The position numbers and the translations under genes were made by a program. From Siphlonurus alternatus (Eukaryota; Arthropoda; Insecta; Ephemeroptera; Siphlonuridae): a stretch of 64,000 nt of DNA. The DNA lies in contig OX463781.1 in assembly GCA_949825025.1 (NCBI GenBank), positions 25,373,047 through 25,437,046 on the forward strand, in the 5' to 3' direction. Every line of letters begins with the position of its first letter. The stretch's first letter is position 1. Of the stretch, positions 32,040-46,100 are shown one piece after another. Below the pieces are notes generated by a model, which made no database searches, was not told where the DNA came from, and saw only the letters and a program-made list of their open reading frames with translations.

Positions 32040-32645
32040 GGTACTGACCGGTATTTGAGGTAGCAATACTAATAAAAAGTAATGTGAATTCTATGAAGAA
32101 CGAGCCCTATTAGAGCATTCTACGACAATTTGCTGATTTTATATGAATTTTTAAAACTTTTTTTGATGACGTCATGGCATTGAATCTTAAATGGGAAAAT
32201 CCATCAGTTAATATTGCTAAATGTTTTGTATGTATGTTTTATGTGTTCTATTGTTATGTTTTTCTATAATGTATGTTTCTAGTGCTGTTAATATGTACAC
32301 TTTCTGTGTTTAATAAAAGACTAATAATAATATTGCTAAAATGAAAAGTTTTTTTGAGGTAGGAATTTGAAACCTTCATTATCGTGATTCTAGAACCTAA
32401 AAACCTTGCAAATGAAGTTTTAGTTATACATTTCAGTATTATAAAGGTATGGAATTTGGTAATGTTAACTGATATATTTTCCCATTTAGGATTCAATGCT
32501 ATGACGTCATTTTTGAGAGGTTTTAAAAATTCATATAAAATCAGCAAATTGTCGTAGAATGCTGTAATAGGGCTTGTTCTTCATGAAATTCTCGTGCCTT
32601 TTGAAATATTGACAAAAACTTGCAACCTTTTTTTTGGTCAGTACC
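32040..32645. mobile_element. Palindromic element with GGTACTGACC ends, split by a LINE tail
   Basis: The ends GGTACTGACC and GGTCAGTACC enclose two complementary arms, for example AGAGCATTCTACGACAATTT on the left against AAATTGTCGTAGAATGCTGT on the right, and ATGACGTCATGGCATTGAAT against ATTCAATGCTATGACGTCAT. The left arm continues past a 106-bp LINE fragment. Without that fragment the element is about 490 bp. Confidence 0.75.
32222..32327 (+). mobile_element. 106-bp 3' fragment of the 22950-25195 LINE
   Basis: TTTTGTATGTATGTTTTATG and GTACACTTTCTGTGTTTAAT, then AAAAGACTAATAAT, match the 3' end of the longer LINE at 25060-25190. It is flanked by 13-bp direct repeats TAATATTGCTAAA (32209-32221 and 32328-32340), the target duplication left by target-primed reverse transcription. 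It is a severely 5'-truncated insertion. Confidence 0.85.
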
Positions 32646-32737
32646 CCATTATGACATCGTTATGACGTAGCAGCCATGCAGCGTATATATAAAAAAAATT
32701 GCAACATAGCGACGCGAGTTATATATTATTGTATACG

Positions 32738-34511
<1,774 letters not shown>

Positions 34512-34558
<47 letters not shown>
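34512..34558. repeat. (CT)n microsatellite
   Basis: Uninterrupted CT dinucleotides. The long frames on both strands here run through this repeat. Confidence 0.95.
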
Positions 34559-34561
<3 letters not shown>

Positions 34562-35967
34562 CGCATGTAAAACAGTTAAAAGTATGTTTACAATAAGTAT
34601 ATACTGTTCACCTGGGGACAGCACGAACTTAACTCCTGCCTCACTTGCTAGAGCTGCAGTTCCAATTAAAATAGACAGAAAGATTCGCAATATCAGGTGA
34701 AGAGCACTCAATCTATAAATATATCAAATCAATAGAGTCTTAGTTCATTCACCACACTGTGGTAACGTCTACAAAAAGCAGGATTAAAGTTCGTGGTGTT
34801 TATAAGAGGTGTACCGTACGTACATACATTGATCATAAAGCCGGTATTACACGATGCAAGAAATTGTTATTTCAATATACAAATGGCGATGAAGTTTTCT
34901 TGCATATAAGGATAAAATGTATACAAAATCAATCGTATCTTGAAACATCGGCTTAATATTCAATCTCGCAGAGGAGTACATAGGAGGGAGGTGTGCTGGG
35001 GAAGGATATTCTTATATTGTTTTAATATATACTGTATTATAGTTATGAACCAGTGCAGTTGCAATAAAAACATGATGCTATATATATATATATATTATAA
35101 ATTCTAATAAGCGACGTACTTCAGTGACAAGCGCAGATATTATATAATCAGCTCCTTGACCTCCAGCACAGCATGGATCATGGATGGTTTATAGCCATCT
35201 CCTTCTTAGCGATTATATGGTTAATTAAGATTTATGTCATACCCAATTAATAATCAAGAAACTATAACCGACCGAAAATACTACGTGGTGAAAAATACTA
35301 TTCGGTATTATAGTATACTAAAATAGATTTTCTCTAATGTATGATTGTATAGTGTGTATATACTGTATAGATACCGTAGTAATATACTGTATATAATTAT
35401 AAATTTACATAATATATTATAATCATCAGTGGCTAGAGACCTCCTTGTTTTATATATAATGACTTCTGGCCAGGAATTTTATCAAAAATTTGAAAAAATT
35501 GCAGTAATTACATCTTTTCAGGGATGTTATATAGCGATACTGTCGCTCATAAGCTTAATTAATAAGCGCGACAGTGGCAGTAATGTACCTACAGAGTTAC
35601 AGACCTACTACAAAGATAGATTTACTGAAAATTTTTAAATAAAATTTCTGACTATTTTAGGTACAATTTTGAGGCATGCGAATTTCGTATACGGGATGCG
35701 GGACATTTAATTTAAAAAAAAAAAAAAAAAAGAACTCGATCCGCGCCTGGTATACATAATAGTGTACACAGTCGTTTTTTCTGGTATAGTTTTCGTATAG
35801 CTTATCTTTGGTTTGACGTCACGAACCTTTTCCTTTGTACTCCAATACTAATGGGAGGGTCACGGAACCACAAACCAAAGTTAAACTATGAGGACTATAG
35901 CAATAATACGCTAACTTCTATCAGAGATCTTATGATGTAAGCTCTTTGCTTCTATCTTGTGCTGCAG
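34559..35967. other. Non-coding stretch
   Basis: AT-rich. Near 35530-35578 an imperfect hairpin pairs GCGATACTGTCGC with GCGCGACAGT. A fragment ending GATCCGCGCCTG at 35735-35749 resembles one end of the CAGGCGCGG hAT-like family. Near 35785-35900, GTTT.GTATAGCTTATCTTTG and CAAACCAAAGTTAAACTATG may pair. Confidence 0.35.
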
Positions 35968-36214
35968 AGATTGCCGCAGGGTCCAGCAACAGCGCAACAG
36001 CAACCTCGATCCTCATCTCAATGGAGGCTCGCCGGACGTGCCCTATTGCTCGCTTTCTTGTTTGCGTCACTCGACACAGCTGTTATGTCCTCGGCATCAA
36101 CATAGCATGAACTTAATGAGGCGCCGTCTCCCTGACAAACTGACTGCTGTTGTTTGCCCAGCTATGCCTGCGCCTCTGATAGCTGCCGGTAGAGCCACTG
36201 TATGTAACAGATAG
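35968..36214 (+). CDS. Possible terminal exon of an unrecognised gene
   Basis: A GC-richer block follows a good acceptor (TTCTATCTTGTGCTGCAG) and stays open in one frame to a TAG at 36212-36214. The frame reads RDCRRVQQQRNSNLDPHL, then LNGGSPDVPYCSLSC, and later MNLMRRRLPDKLTAVVCP. It is rich in Arg, Cys and Pro. I recognise no family, and no upstream exon was found. The block could equally be a conserved non-coding island or a retroposed fragment. Confidence 0.25.
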
Positions 36215-38198
36215 CAACTTGACCTCATCCCCCAGCGGATCCCAAAATATTTCTGAAAGTGATAGTTAAAAAATATCCTGAAAAATTTAAAACGAATAAT
36301 ACTCATATAATACAAGGAGAGCAAACGATATTCATAGAAACAGTGCCTAGCTGTCTCTCTTTTGCATAGGCATATATAGGAGTCCATATAATAATGCTTC
36401 CATCCTTTATAATAAAAAATATTCTACCTGAAAGCTTAAAAAAATTGGATTGGAACAATTAAAAAAAAAATTTGCATGCTTTTTTAAATGATAAAAACTA
36501 TTATGAATATTATGATGTAAAATAATTTATTCAGTATAAAAAAACTTAATTATATTTTTTGCATTGATATTGATATTGGTTTTATTTCTGTTATATTTTT
36601 TATACAATGTCATTGTGTTGTGTATTTTGACTTGTTCTAAACATACATGTATGTCACAGAACTTAATAAAAAATCTAAATATATATATTATTTTATTGTT
36701 GAAAATGCAACACGGGAACACCCCCATTTTCTTATTTTCAAATGTATTACTCTGGGCAGTTACGAGTATAAAAATTATACATATTATATACTGCATTTCA
36801 ATTATTTAACATTCAAAATTGAAAAAAAATGCATTTTTTGCTTTCAGTTTGAGTCAACGTTGTACATAATTATATTACATTGAACATAATACAGTGTAAT
36901 AATATGAAGTAATGAGTTACTAACGCATGATGTTTTCACATAAAGCTTCGATCTTTCTCTTCACAGTCACACAAATAATTATCTCTTATTAATTATTACG
37001 ATAGAACGAACTTTGTTCTCGATTCTCGCTACATTGGAAAATAAAATATTCCAATGCTTTATTTCATGATGATCGAGACTAAGAAACAATTCAAACATGA
37101 AACCAATTAAGTATATTGCATCGCACATATAAAATAATTAACATTTAAATCTCACATTATATTTTTTTAAATATTTATAATGTGTATTATATAAATTTTT
37201 TATTTGAACACATTAGCAGTGTACTTATTTTAAGTTATATTTAATAAATAATATTATATATTAACTAATTTAAAAAATTTGTTATTATATACTTAAAAAC
37301 AATAAAAACTAAACATTAATTATACATTTTGATCCATGCATAAATATATATATAAGATGATTTAGATGATAAGTTGTTATAATGCAGTTATATTAAGCAG
37401 ATTTAAAAACCTTTAAAATAGCGATAAAATGGTTGTGAAGAGTTTAAAAGTTAACCAACAAGTACTTTCTTGCTTCTTTGAGTGATCAAAAGATCAATGG
37501 CCTGATGTTGTAAGGATTGAACCAGCTACAGAAGGATGGTAGCAAGAGTAATTGCCACTACTACTACTACTGAAACTAATGGGGGTACAAGGGGACAGGG
37601 AGGAGAGGGGGTAGTGGAGACATTAGCGTAGCAAAGGACTCGAAATCTTCGTCACGTCGCGAGGCTACCGTGTGAGAGAGAAGAGAGGCAGGGCCGAGCA
37701 AAGGAAGATCTAAAAGCGGCCACTTGCATCCCCGTGTTCTCTTCTCGGTGTGTAAATTTAGTCCTGGCCGCTCCCTCTAACCTCGCTGACGTACAGATAT
37801 CCAGTCTGATGGCGCTACCGTGTAGTAACTTCTAAGCCTCGAGGTCCAGCTATGAGGTGGACCTCTGGCAGTCGGCAGCCAGGCACACTGATGTGAGCTG
37901 CACCAGCCCTATTATGTCAGCGCCACATAATAATATGCACATGCTCAGGTTACACGCGCGCAGCAGTTAATTCTATTTTATTATGTACAGTCCGTGTTGC
38001 TCTATGACATGTCAATTAAATATTTATAATTTGAGAAATAATAAGATGATTTTTGATAAAAAGAAAATACAGATCGCATTGTACAATTTGAATTTAAAAT
38101 ACTGCATATATAATTGCAGTTAATAATAGAAAATATTTTCGCGAGCGATTTATGTTTTATTTAACGTTAATTAATTATTTTTTTACCATGGTTATTAA
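36215..38198. other. Non-coding stretch containing a GC-rich island
   Basis: Most is AT-rich. From about 37540 to 37960 the base composition rises sharply (CGTCACGTCGCGAGGCTACC, GGCAGGGCCGAGC, CTGGCCGCTCCCTC), with purine-rich runs and CpGs but no long frame. This looks like a regulatory or untranslated-exon island. The gene it would belong to is unknown, with the missing first exon of TGIF one possibility. Confidence 0.35.
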
Positions 38199-38516
38199 GG
38201 TAGAGAAAATACGGATCAGCTGGCCCAATGCTAAAAAAATCCCATTCATAAAAATTATGGAAAAAATTTAAAATGTTCTCCTCTACATCCGCTATCAGTA
38301 GGTAAAATATCAGGTGTACAAAAAGAGCTATTAGTTTTCGAGTTATTAATTTTTAAAGTTGACTAATTTAACATGGAGAAATGGAACTTCCATGTTATTA
38401 AATGTTCCATTAATTAGTCAAAATTAATAACTCGATCGAAAACTAGCTCGTTTTTGTATACCTGATATTTTACCTACTGATAGCGGATGTAGAGGAGAAC
38501 ATTTTAAATTTTTTCG
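38199..38516. mobile_element. Family-P palindromic element, right end lost
   Basis: TTAA (38195-38198), then GGTAGAGAAAATACGGATCA, GCTGGCCCAATGC and the inner arms. The right arm stops after GAGAACATTTTAAATTTTTT, where unrelated sequence begins. Confidence 0.75.
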
Positions 38517-41104
38517 GAGAATTGGAAGGGTGCTGAGGGAGGAGGGATTTAAATTACTTTGATAAATTCTAATACGTTTTATACTGTGCAAATATTTGCA
38601 TGCAAAATCGAGTTAATGACAGATAATATATGAGCAATTTGCACAAATTATAAGGCCCTGCAAATTGAGGCCCCACAGTTAATCAATGCGCCGCGTTACG
38701 TGGTATATATATAGTTATATGGCAATCATCATGGCATACACTATAATATACCATTAATACCACGCGTATGTATAATATATATTTTTTACAGTGACTCTTT
38801 AAAGTTGTAATTAAGAGACGTGAATATATCACCTCGCATATTTAGACAAATATTGAAATTAATGGATAATTATTTTGCAAAGCAAGAACATTGTCTCATT
38901 ACAGAAATTAATACTTAATACTCTTCCATAATGAACTTTCGGTAGTGCAATGTCTTAAAGACTTAAAAAGATTAACAATTTTTCTAGAAAAAAATAATTA
39001 TGGCGCTTTAAATTCGTGTAGAGAAATGATCGAAGATAAATTTATGTTTACAGCTGTACATTATCAAATCTGTGTCTGCTAAACAAATTGAAAACATTTT
39101 TTTTTTATTATTTTGTTGTTGTTGTATTTTTTGTTTCAAACAAACAAATTCATGCACATCACGATGATTGTGTCACAATGACACGGCAGCCAAGTGATGG
39201 TGGCCACAAGTTATAAGAAGGCGAACGCAATTAATGCACCATGTTGGTAGCCCTGTGATGTAATCGCGCGAGCCGACGAAGACGGGGCAAAGATGAGATA
39301 GCGAGCGTAGAGACACTGGAGGGGGGATCATAATTTTTTTGATATTTGTTTATACATCCAAAATAACGTCCTGGCGTTATCAGTGCCTTCGTGCAGCATG
39401 TCTCTACACCACCACAGCATCCTGATCTCTCTCCCTCTGGGCCGTGGACCACGAGCGTCATGATGGTCGCGAGCCGACACTGCATGTGTCCTTCGTTACG
39501 TAAATCAGCATCCAGCAATTGAAACGTTTAATAACAAGCAGAAATAAAATAAAAATGGAGGAGAGTATAGACCATATAAATATTTTAATGCTATAGGATA
39601 GGGCGAAAATGATAATAGATTTATGATTTTATCACGGCCTGGCAAGGAAAAATAATCAATGATTGGTTTGTATTTTGGGGCAACTGACACATTTTGGTCA
39701 TGTATGCCCCCGGAAAAATAGTCAAAATCAGCTTGTCATCGGTGGAAGCTCCCTGAATGGTTTCTAAAATATGAAATCCAGTTTCCTGTATATAATTATA
39801 TAAATTATTACATTGTTACGTTTATATTTATCACATAGCTCCACAAAAAAAAAAAAATAATAATAATTAATAAATAAAATAAAAAAATAAATAAAACTAT
39901 CACATTTTTATGCAAAGCGCTCTGGTGGACCACCAGAGCGCTTTGTGTTATACATTTTAAATACTGTAAACTTTATGTGCGACGCCATATAATAATATTT
40001 TAAAATTGTGCCAATTTTACTGAATTGACTGTATGTATAAATAATAAATAAAATAACATTAAAATATAATAAAGGATAATGTAATTGAACTTCTACTCTA
40101 TGTACGACATGAATACAATACATTCTCAATTTATGTTTTAATGTGTTTTATAAAATTATTAATGAAAATAGCAAAAAATATTTAGCAATGAAAATTTTCT
40201 TCAGTAATCGTTAAAAAATAAAATAAAAAACACGTCAGTAAAAGTTATATATATCCGATATCGATGGATATCTGTGTGCTAATTCTTAAATTTATTTAAT
40301 CAGTACATATAGATAATGCGGCAAAAGCGATAATCTTGTGAACTTTCGCAGCAATAATATATAAGAGTAACACAGATCGGTTGCATGAGATTATCACAAA
40401 AAATAAATGTGGTGGAGATCGAGTAAGGGACTAAAAAGAAAACAGCCGTCTCGGAATGGGTGCATGATTATCATATACCGCTCGTGTGACATTGATGCCC
40501 GAGTATTCTTATGATATTTATTGTAATATATGCAGACGCTCACACATAATATTACGTATGCACTTTAGACCAGACAAAAGTAACAGCTTTTAGTCTACAT
40601 TATATATATACATCTTCTATATTTTACACTTAGAGTGAGTGACACTCACTATAGTGAGTGTCAAGCGAGTTTCCGAATTGTGTTCAGCAGTTTCTTTATC
40701 AGAGACCACCTATGATGCAGTAAAAAGGAATTCGCGGTTAACTCTGTTTTAGCTCAATTTGGCTGCATGTACAGACTTCGAAAATATTTTATTGTGCATA
40801 TTATAATTAACCAACATCGAGAGAAAATAAAATATAATATTATAGTATTGACAACAACAAAGCCGGATAACTGGCATTTTACAATAATTATTTTGTTTCA
40901 GTACTTGCGATTAATTGTAGAAATAATTAATTATACTATATATTTTAATATGTCTTCAAAAGACTTTTAGACGTTTTACACAGAAACAGAATACAATTAA
41001 GAAATGTTCCATGGTATGCCCCATATAATATATATTTACCATATGTACGTAACTTGTACGTACTGTACGTGATTCGTTTTTGAAAATAAATATATTAAAT
41101 AAAT
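38517..41104. other. Non-coding stretch with GC-rich island and hairpins
   Basis: A GC-richer patch lies at about 39185-39495 (for example AATCGCGCGAGCCGACGAAG) and holds no convincing frame. 39913-39945 is a hairpin with 16-bp perfect arms and a one-base centre (CAAAGCGCTCTGGTGG and complement). 40641-40662 is a perfect 22-bp palindrome (GACACTCACTA and complement). The rest is AT-rich. Confidence 0.4.
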
Positions 41105-41475
41105 GTAGAGATAATACGGATCAGCTGGCCCAATGCTAAAAAAATCCCATTTATAAAAATTATGAAAAAAATTTAAAATATTCTCCTCTACATCCCCTAT
41201 CAGTAGGTATATAAATATCAGGCATACAAAAACGAGCTAGTTTTTGAGTTATTAATTTTTGAAATTAACTAATTTAACATGGAAGTTCCCATTTCTCCAT
41301 GTTAAATCAGTCAACTTTAAAAATTAATTACTCGAAAACTAGCTCGTTTTTGTATACCTGATATTTTACCTACTGATAGGGGATGTAGAGGAGAACATTT
41401 TAAATTTTTTTCATAATTTTTATGAATGGGAATTTTTTAGCATTGGGCCAGCTGATCCGTATTATCTCTATACCT
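41105..41475. mobile_element. Family-P palindromic element, complete copy
   Basis: GTAGAGATAATACGGATCAG at the left is complemented by CTGATCCGTATTATCTCTAT at the right. The inner arms are CCCAATGCTAAAAAAATCCC, AAAAACGAGCTAG and CTAATTTAACATGG. TTAA follows at 41476-41479. The left TTAA has decayed. Confidence 0.85.
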
Positions 41476-41675
41476 TTAAACAATATAGTATACCGGTACA
41501 TATAAATTATAATAATTACATTATTTATGTACTGTACTTTTACAATATTATTATAATTAAATAAAATAAATAAATAATATTATAATATTATTAATTATGC
41601 ATACTATAGCTATATGTTTTCTGTACACGTGTATTAGATTGCAAAATTTTAACGTTTTAATTGTTTATAACGTAC

Positions 41676-42395
41676 CCAGCAAACCATATGCCTTGCTGGC
41701 CTACAGCTGGCCAGCTGCTGGTCTGCTGCTGGTACTGCTGGCAGATGGCTTGCCAGCAGAGGCCAGCAGTCGGCCATCTGACGGAGTGACAGCATGCGGC
41801 TTGCCTTCAGAGGCCCATATGCTGGCCAGCACTGGTATGCCATCCATAAATTTTGATTTTGAAATTTTTTCTGGACAAATAATTTTTATTTTTGAAACAT
41901 GTATTTCTAACATCCCTCAACTTAAATTCGTAAGAAAATATTAAAATTTTTAAAAAAATTATACTTTTATGCTACTTTTCTTACAGTTTGTGTTGAAATC
42001 TTCATATCCGTATAAGTTCAAATATTTTGAATAATAAGTAAGCACTAACATCAAATATTTACTAACAATCACCCGAGTGTAGGGGATAGGACACCTGCCT
42101 ACGGTGCCAATGGTCCTGAGTTCGATTCCTGGTGGCGACAATTTTTTTATTCAATTTGATAATTTTTTCTTATTTTGCTTATATTAATTAAGCATAAAAA
42201 TAATTTTCAGGTGATACTGAATGATTTTAATTTAATTGCAAATTAAATTAAATTTTGTGATGGCATGCCAGCGCTGGGTCCAGCATCTGGCCGGTATACA
42301 AGAAAAGCGCAGAACCAGCATGGCTTGCCAGCGCATGCCAGCAGTGGCAAGCCGGTCTGTGGCCAGCTGTAGGCCAGCAGGTTTTGGTTTGCTGG
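41676..42395. mobile_element. 720-bp element with CCAGCAAACC terminal repeats
   Basis: The ends are CCAGCAAACC and GGTTTGCTGG, flanked by GTAC (41672-41675 and 42396-42399), a possible 4-bp target duplication. The terminal 150 bp on each side are diverged inverted repeats full of CCAGC/GCTGG motifs (for example GGCCTACAGCTGGCC against GGCCAGCTGTAGGCC). The centre contains a tRNA-like block. The right third is repeated at 9645-9897. Superfamily not assigned. Confidence 0.7.
42070..42138 (+). other. tRNA-Arg-like sequence inside the CCAGCAAACC element
   Basis: An A-box-like TGTAGGGGATAGGA, a 4-bp anticodon stem CACC/GGTG around a 7-base loop whose middle reads CCT, and a B box GAGTTCGATTCC. 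This layout resembles tRNA-Arg. The acceptor stem does not pair well, so it is probably a tRNA pseudogene or SINE head captured by the element. Confidence 0.5.
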
Positions 42396-42647
42396 GTACG
42401 TACCCTTCATGAAATTTACACCTCTACAGTATAAGCATTAAAAATTATTAATAAATAATATAGTTATAAGTATAAGAGAAAAAATATATATATAATATCA
42501 GAGCAGTCTATATCAAATACTGCATGGAGCGCTGAAAATAAATTATTTTGACAGCTTAATTGACACGCGATCGAAGCGGACATATATTATATATGTATGT
42601 ACAGCAAAATTAAAATAAATTTCATGACAGATCGATCGAATCGATTT

Positions 42648-42650
<3 letters not shown>

Positions 42651-42737
<87 letters not shown>
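42651..42737. repeat. (TA)n microsatellite
   Basis: About 43 uninterrupted units. Tyr-Ile frames on both strands are artefacts of it. Confidence 0.97.
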
Positions 42738-42738
<1 letters not shown>

Positions 42739-42914
42739 CAAAAGGACAGAAATATAATTATACCCGGAAGGTATATTATAAATATAATATCATTTATATT
42801 ATATATAATTATGCACACACTAAACTTTTACTATTATTTATACTACAACGACGATGTATATAATGCAAAAATATACAACATAATATAATTATTTTATATA
42901 TTATGCATAAATTT

Positions 42915-43126
42915 ATGTTACTGGTATTTCTACATACAGCACAGCTTTAAAAGCTTCGGAACCACAATCAATTTTTTATTAAAAGCATCCTAATTCTGAC
43001 AGAGGTCATTTGACAGCTTCATGTTACTGGTATTTCTACATACAGCACAGCTTTAAAAGCTTCGGAACCACAATCAATTTTTTATTAAAAGCATCCTAAT
43101 TCTGACAGAGGTCATTTGACAGCTTC
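42915..43126. repeat. Perfect 106-bp tandem duplication
   Basis: 42915-43020 and 43021-43126 are identical, each beginning ATGTTACTGGTATTTCTACA and ending GTCATTTGACAGCTTC. Absence of any difference implies a recent event or an assembly artefact. Confidence 0.95.
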
Positions 43127-46100
43127 AGGCAGAAAGCGTTTTAAAAAACACCGAGGCCAACTGGACGTGGGGACACGCGCTTTTACACGTGACGTTTTTT
43201 TGAAAAGATGTCAGGCAGAGGTGCCAACATGATAAACCCATGCGTCAAATAAACCACGTGGTGGCCACAAACTGACAAAAGTATACAAAACATTTTAATA
43301 TTTTCACAGAAAATAAAATTGAAAAATATAAAACAAGATCCAAAGATGCCGATAACTTCAACACAGCAACTGAACCATGCATACTATAGCCAAAAATTAT
43401 GTCAAAATATTTGACAGATGGAACAAAAAATAAGGTCACTTACGACGTTTAAACTTCATGTCCAATGGTTTATGTACAGGTAATAAATGCTGATTAACAC
43501 TAGACTTCTTGCACGTCTGTGTTAATAGTGCACGTTTTAAAAGCGCTGAATGGCCTGTTACAAAATTAGATGAGAGCTGAGTCGAGCACATGTGCTTGCA
43601 TATTTTTAACAATTTATGCCATAAAATTCTATAAACATTATTAATTATCACAATCAGTCTTTAAAGTAAGTGTTCATGTACACATAGCTTACGTGTTCAC
43701 CCTTGTGAGTGCCGTAATTAACGTAAAAAGCTCAAATTTGTCACACAAAATCTAAATGCCAACTCTCAGACAGGTCAAAGTCAAATGACAGAGAACTGAC
43801 AGGCAGGTGAAGTGGGTCGATGGCTGCCAACGAAATAAAAATATGTAATATATCACTAAAAAATCCTAAAAATTAAAAAGAAAATATTTATTAAAAATAG
43901 TCTAGCAGACACATTTACCCGAAAAGCATCTTTTTGAGCAATTTCATCTTCATACTGCAGGCAAAATTGACATGATATATGAAAAATAAGCAAAAATTTA
44001 AAAACATTAGTATAAGGTAAATTTTTTAAAGTTGGCTAAGGAGATTATCTAATTTATAAGCAAAATGTTTTGTGCTGCCATCTCTAATCGAACTATGCAA
44101 CTTACATCACGTGAGGCGGGTAGCCCACGCTTGCTTTCTATTCTTGAAACCGGCCGCACGAATCACGAATATATACATTTAGTACAGAAAAGAATACGGA
44201 CATATTATATATATCGTAGCAATGCGCAATGCAGCGTTAGCTAGTAGTGTATTTCAGGCCTTACGGATAGCTGCTTTAAATGTCACGAGTCTTCTAAACC
44301 TCTCACAACTGAACACAAAAATAAATTAAAAAAAAAAAAAAAAAAAAAACTACAGAAAATTCAGATTCTCCGCGCGTATATTATTATATAATTTCTTGTA
44401 TTATATAATTAGGATACACCTCTGATTCCTCTGAAATTGCATAATTATAATCTTTTAATATATTGTATATTGTTTTAATTAAGTAAGAAAAAGTTAGAAA
44501 ATATAAATTATTGATCCAAAAGTAAGAAAAAAAATTGACATATATAATTTATAATTTAATAATAATTATAATGCATAAAAATTACAACTATTATAGTATA
44601 ATTAAAATTGCATGTAATTATATTATATATATAGTTGCATGTGTGGATAAAACATTATAATTACGATCCAATTTTTTAAAATTAATTTCTTAGTATATTA
44701 TATATCATATGGGATTAATCTATACTGAAAATTTAAAAAATTAATTTAAAAAAATTGGATCGTCCGATTGTTTTGAAATTTTTTCCATATTTTTTTGGTG
44801 CCAAGAACTGTCTCTCAAAAAAAATTCAGAATCATTATGAGGTTGCTAAGGTTTACATGTTAATCAAATGGGACTACAACAATCTCGATTGTTCGTGTTA
44901 TCTTACAACCTTAATTATTAAGTTAGGATGCATAGTGGAACAACACGTTAACACGTATACCGCGGCGCCTATATTATACAAAAAGTACAACGGCCGCGGG
45001 TACCGTGAACGTAAATATGAAGGCCTATAATTAATATTATTAATTTAGTAGTGAATTCATATTTTTAGAGCACTATAATATATATTATCTGCAGTAGCAC
45101 GTAGTATATTTGCTTTTGCAATAAATTTGTCTCTCAATTACAAATAAATTCTCGGTTTCAACCTGACGGCGTGCTGGAAAAATATATATGTGTGCCGCTT
45201 TTTCGTCCAAATATAATTAAATATTATAAATCATCATTTCCTCGATGGCCTAAAAACGTAAAATTTGGAGGCACGCGCGCGAGGCTGAGAGCGTTCGGTC
45301 GTATACGTCCTGGCGATGTTTGGGGAGCCAATTAAGATCATTATCATTCTCTGACATAAATTATTGTGGATGTTTTAGCTGCGGCCCTGACGCCGCGCCG
45401 TCATCAGTTCCGGGGCTGACATTGGGGGAGAATTAAAGGAAAAAAACGATATCACATATTGTAATTTAATTTATTATATATATTATATGTTAATTATATA
45501 TATATGGTATGCGCAAAGTTATGTTAATTTTTAAAATATATATATTTACGCATTTGAGTGCATGAAATTTTTGTGAACAGTGAAAAAATAATGTATATAC
45601 ATATATAGTTAATTTTGGTATATTAACGAAAAAATTAAATAAAGTGCAAATTATAATTTAAATGATTTTAATTATACTCGCAATTTGAATAAAAACATTG
45701 TAATTAATATGGAACTATATTTTATATACCATTTATTATATTTTTATATGTGACTTTAATATTTGCTATAAATGAAAGATACTATAAAATATTATAATTT
45801 ATAATGGTGTACGTATTCCTGTGTTTATTTTACTTTGGAGCTTAGGACCATTATTATTATTTAGTATGTTACTATTAGGAGGTTAGGACTATTCTTTAAA
45901 AGAAGAGCAGCTTTAAATTTTACATTTTTATCATTACTTAAATTGAAAAATGTCAAAATTAAATTTGCACTCCAAAAGAATGTTCAATCAATCTAGATGT
46001 GTCAGTGATATAATGTTGTACTGCAAGAAAAAAATTAAAGTCGCAGCAACCAAGCAATGATTCATGGAGCACTAGTGTCTAGTGAAGCAGATTTTCAAAA

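Noticed and set aside
36564..36883. Hydrophobic frames of about 80 codons on both strands
   Set aside because: They come from very AT-rich sequence where Ile/Tyr/Phe/Lys codons dominate. There are no conserved motifs or splice context.
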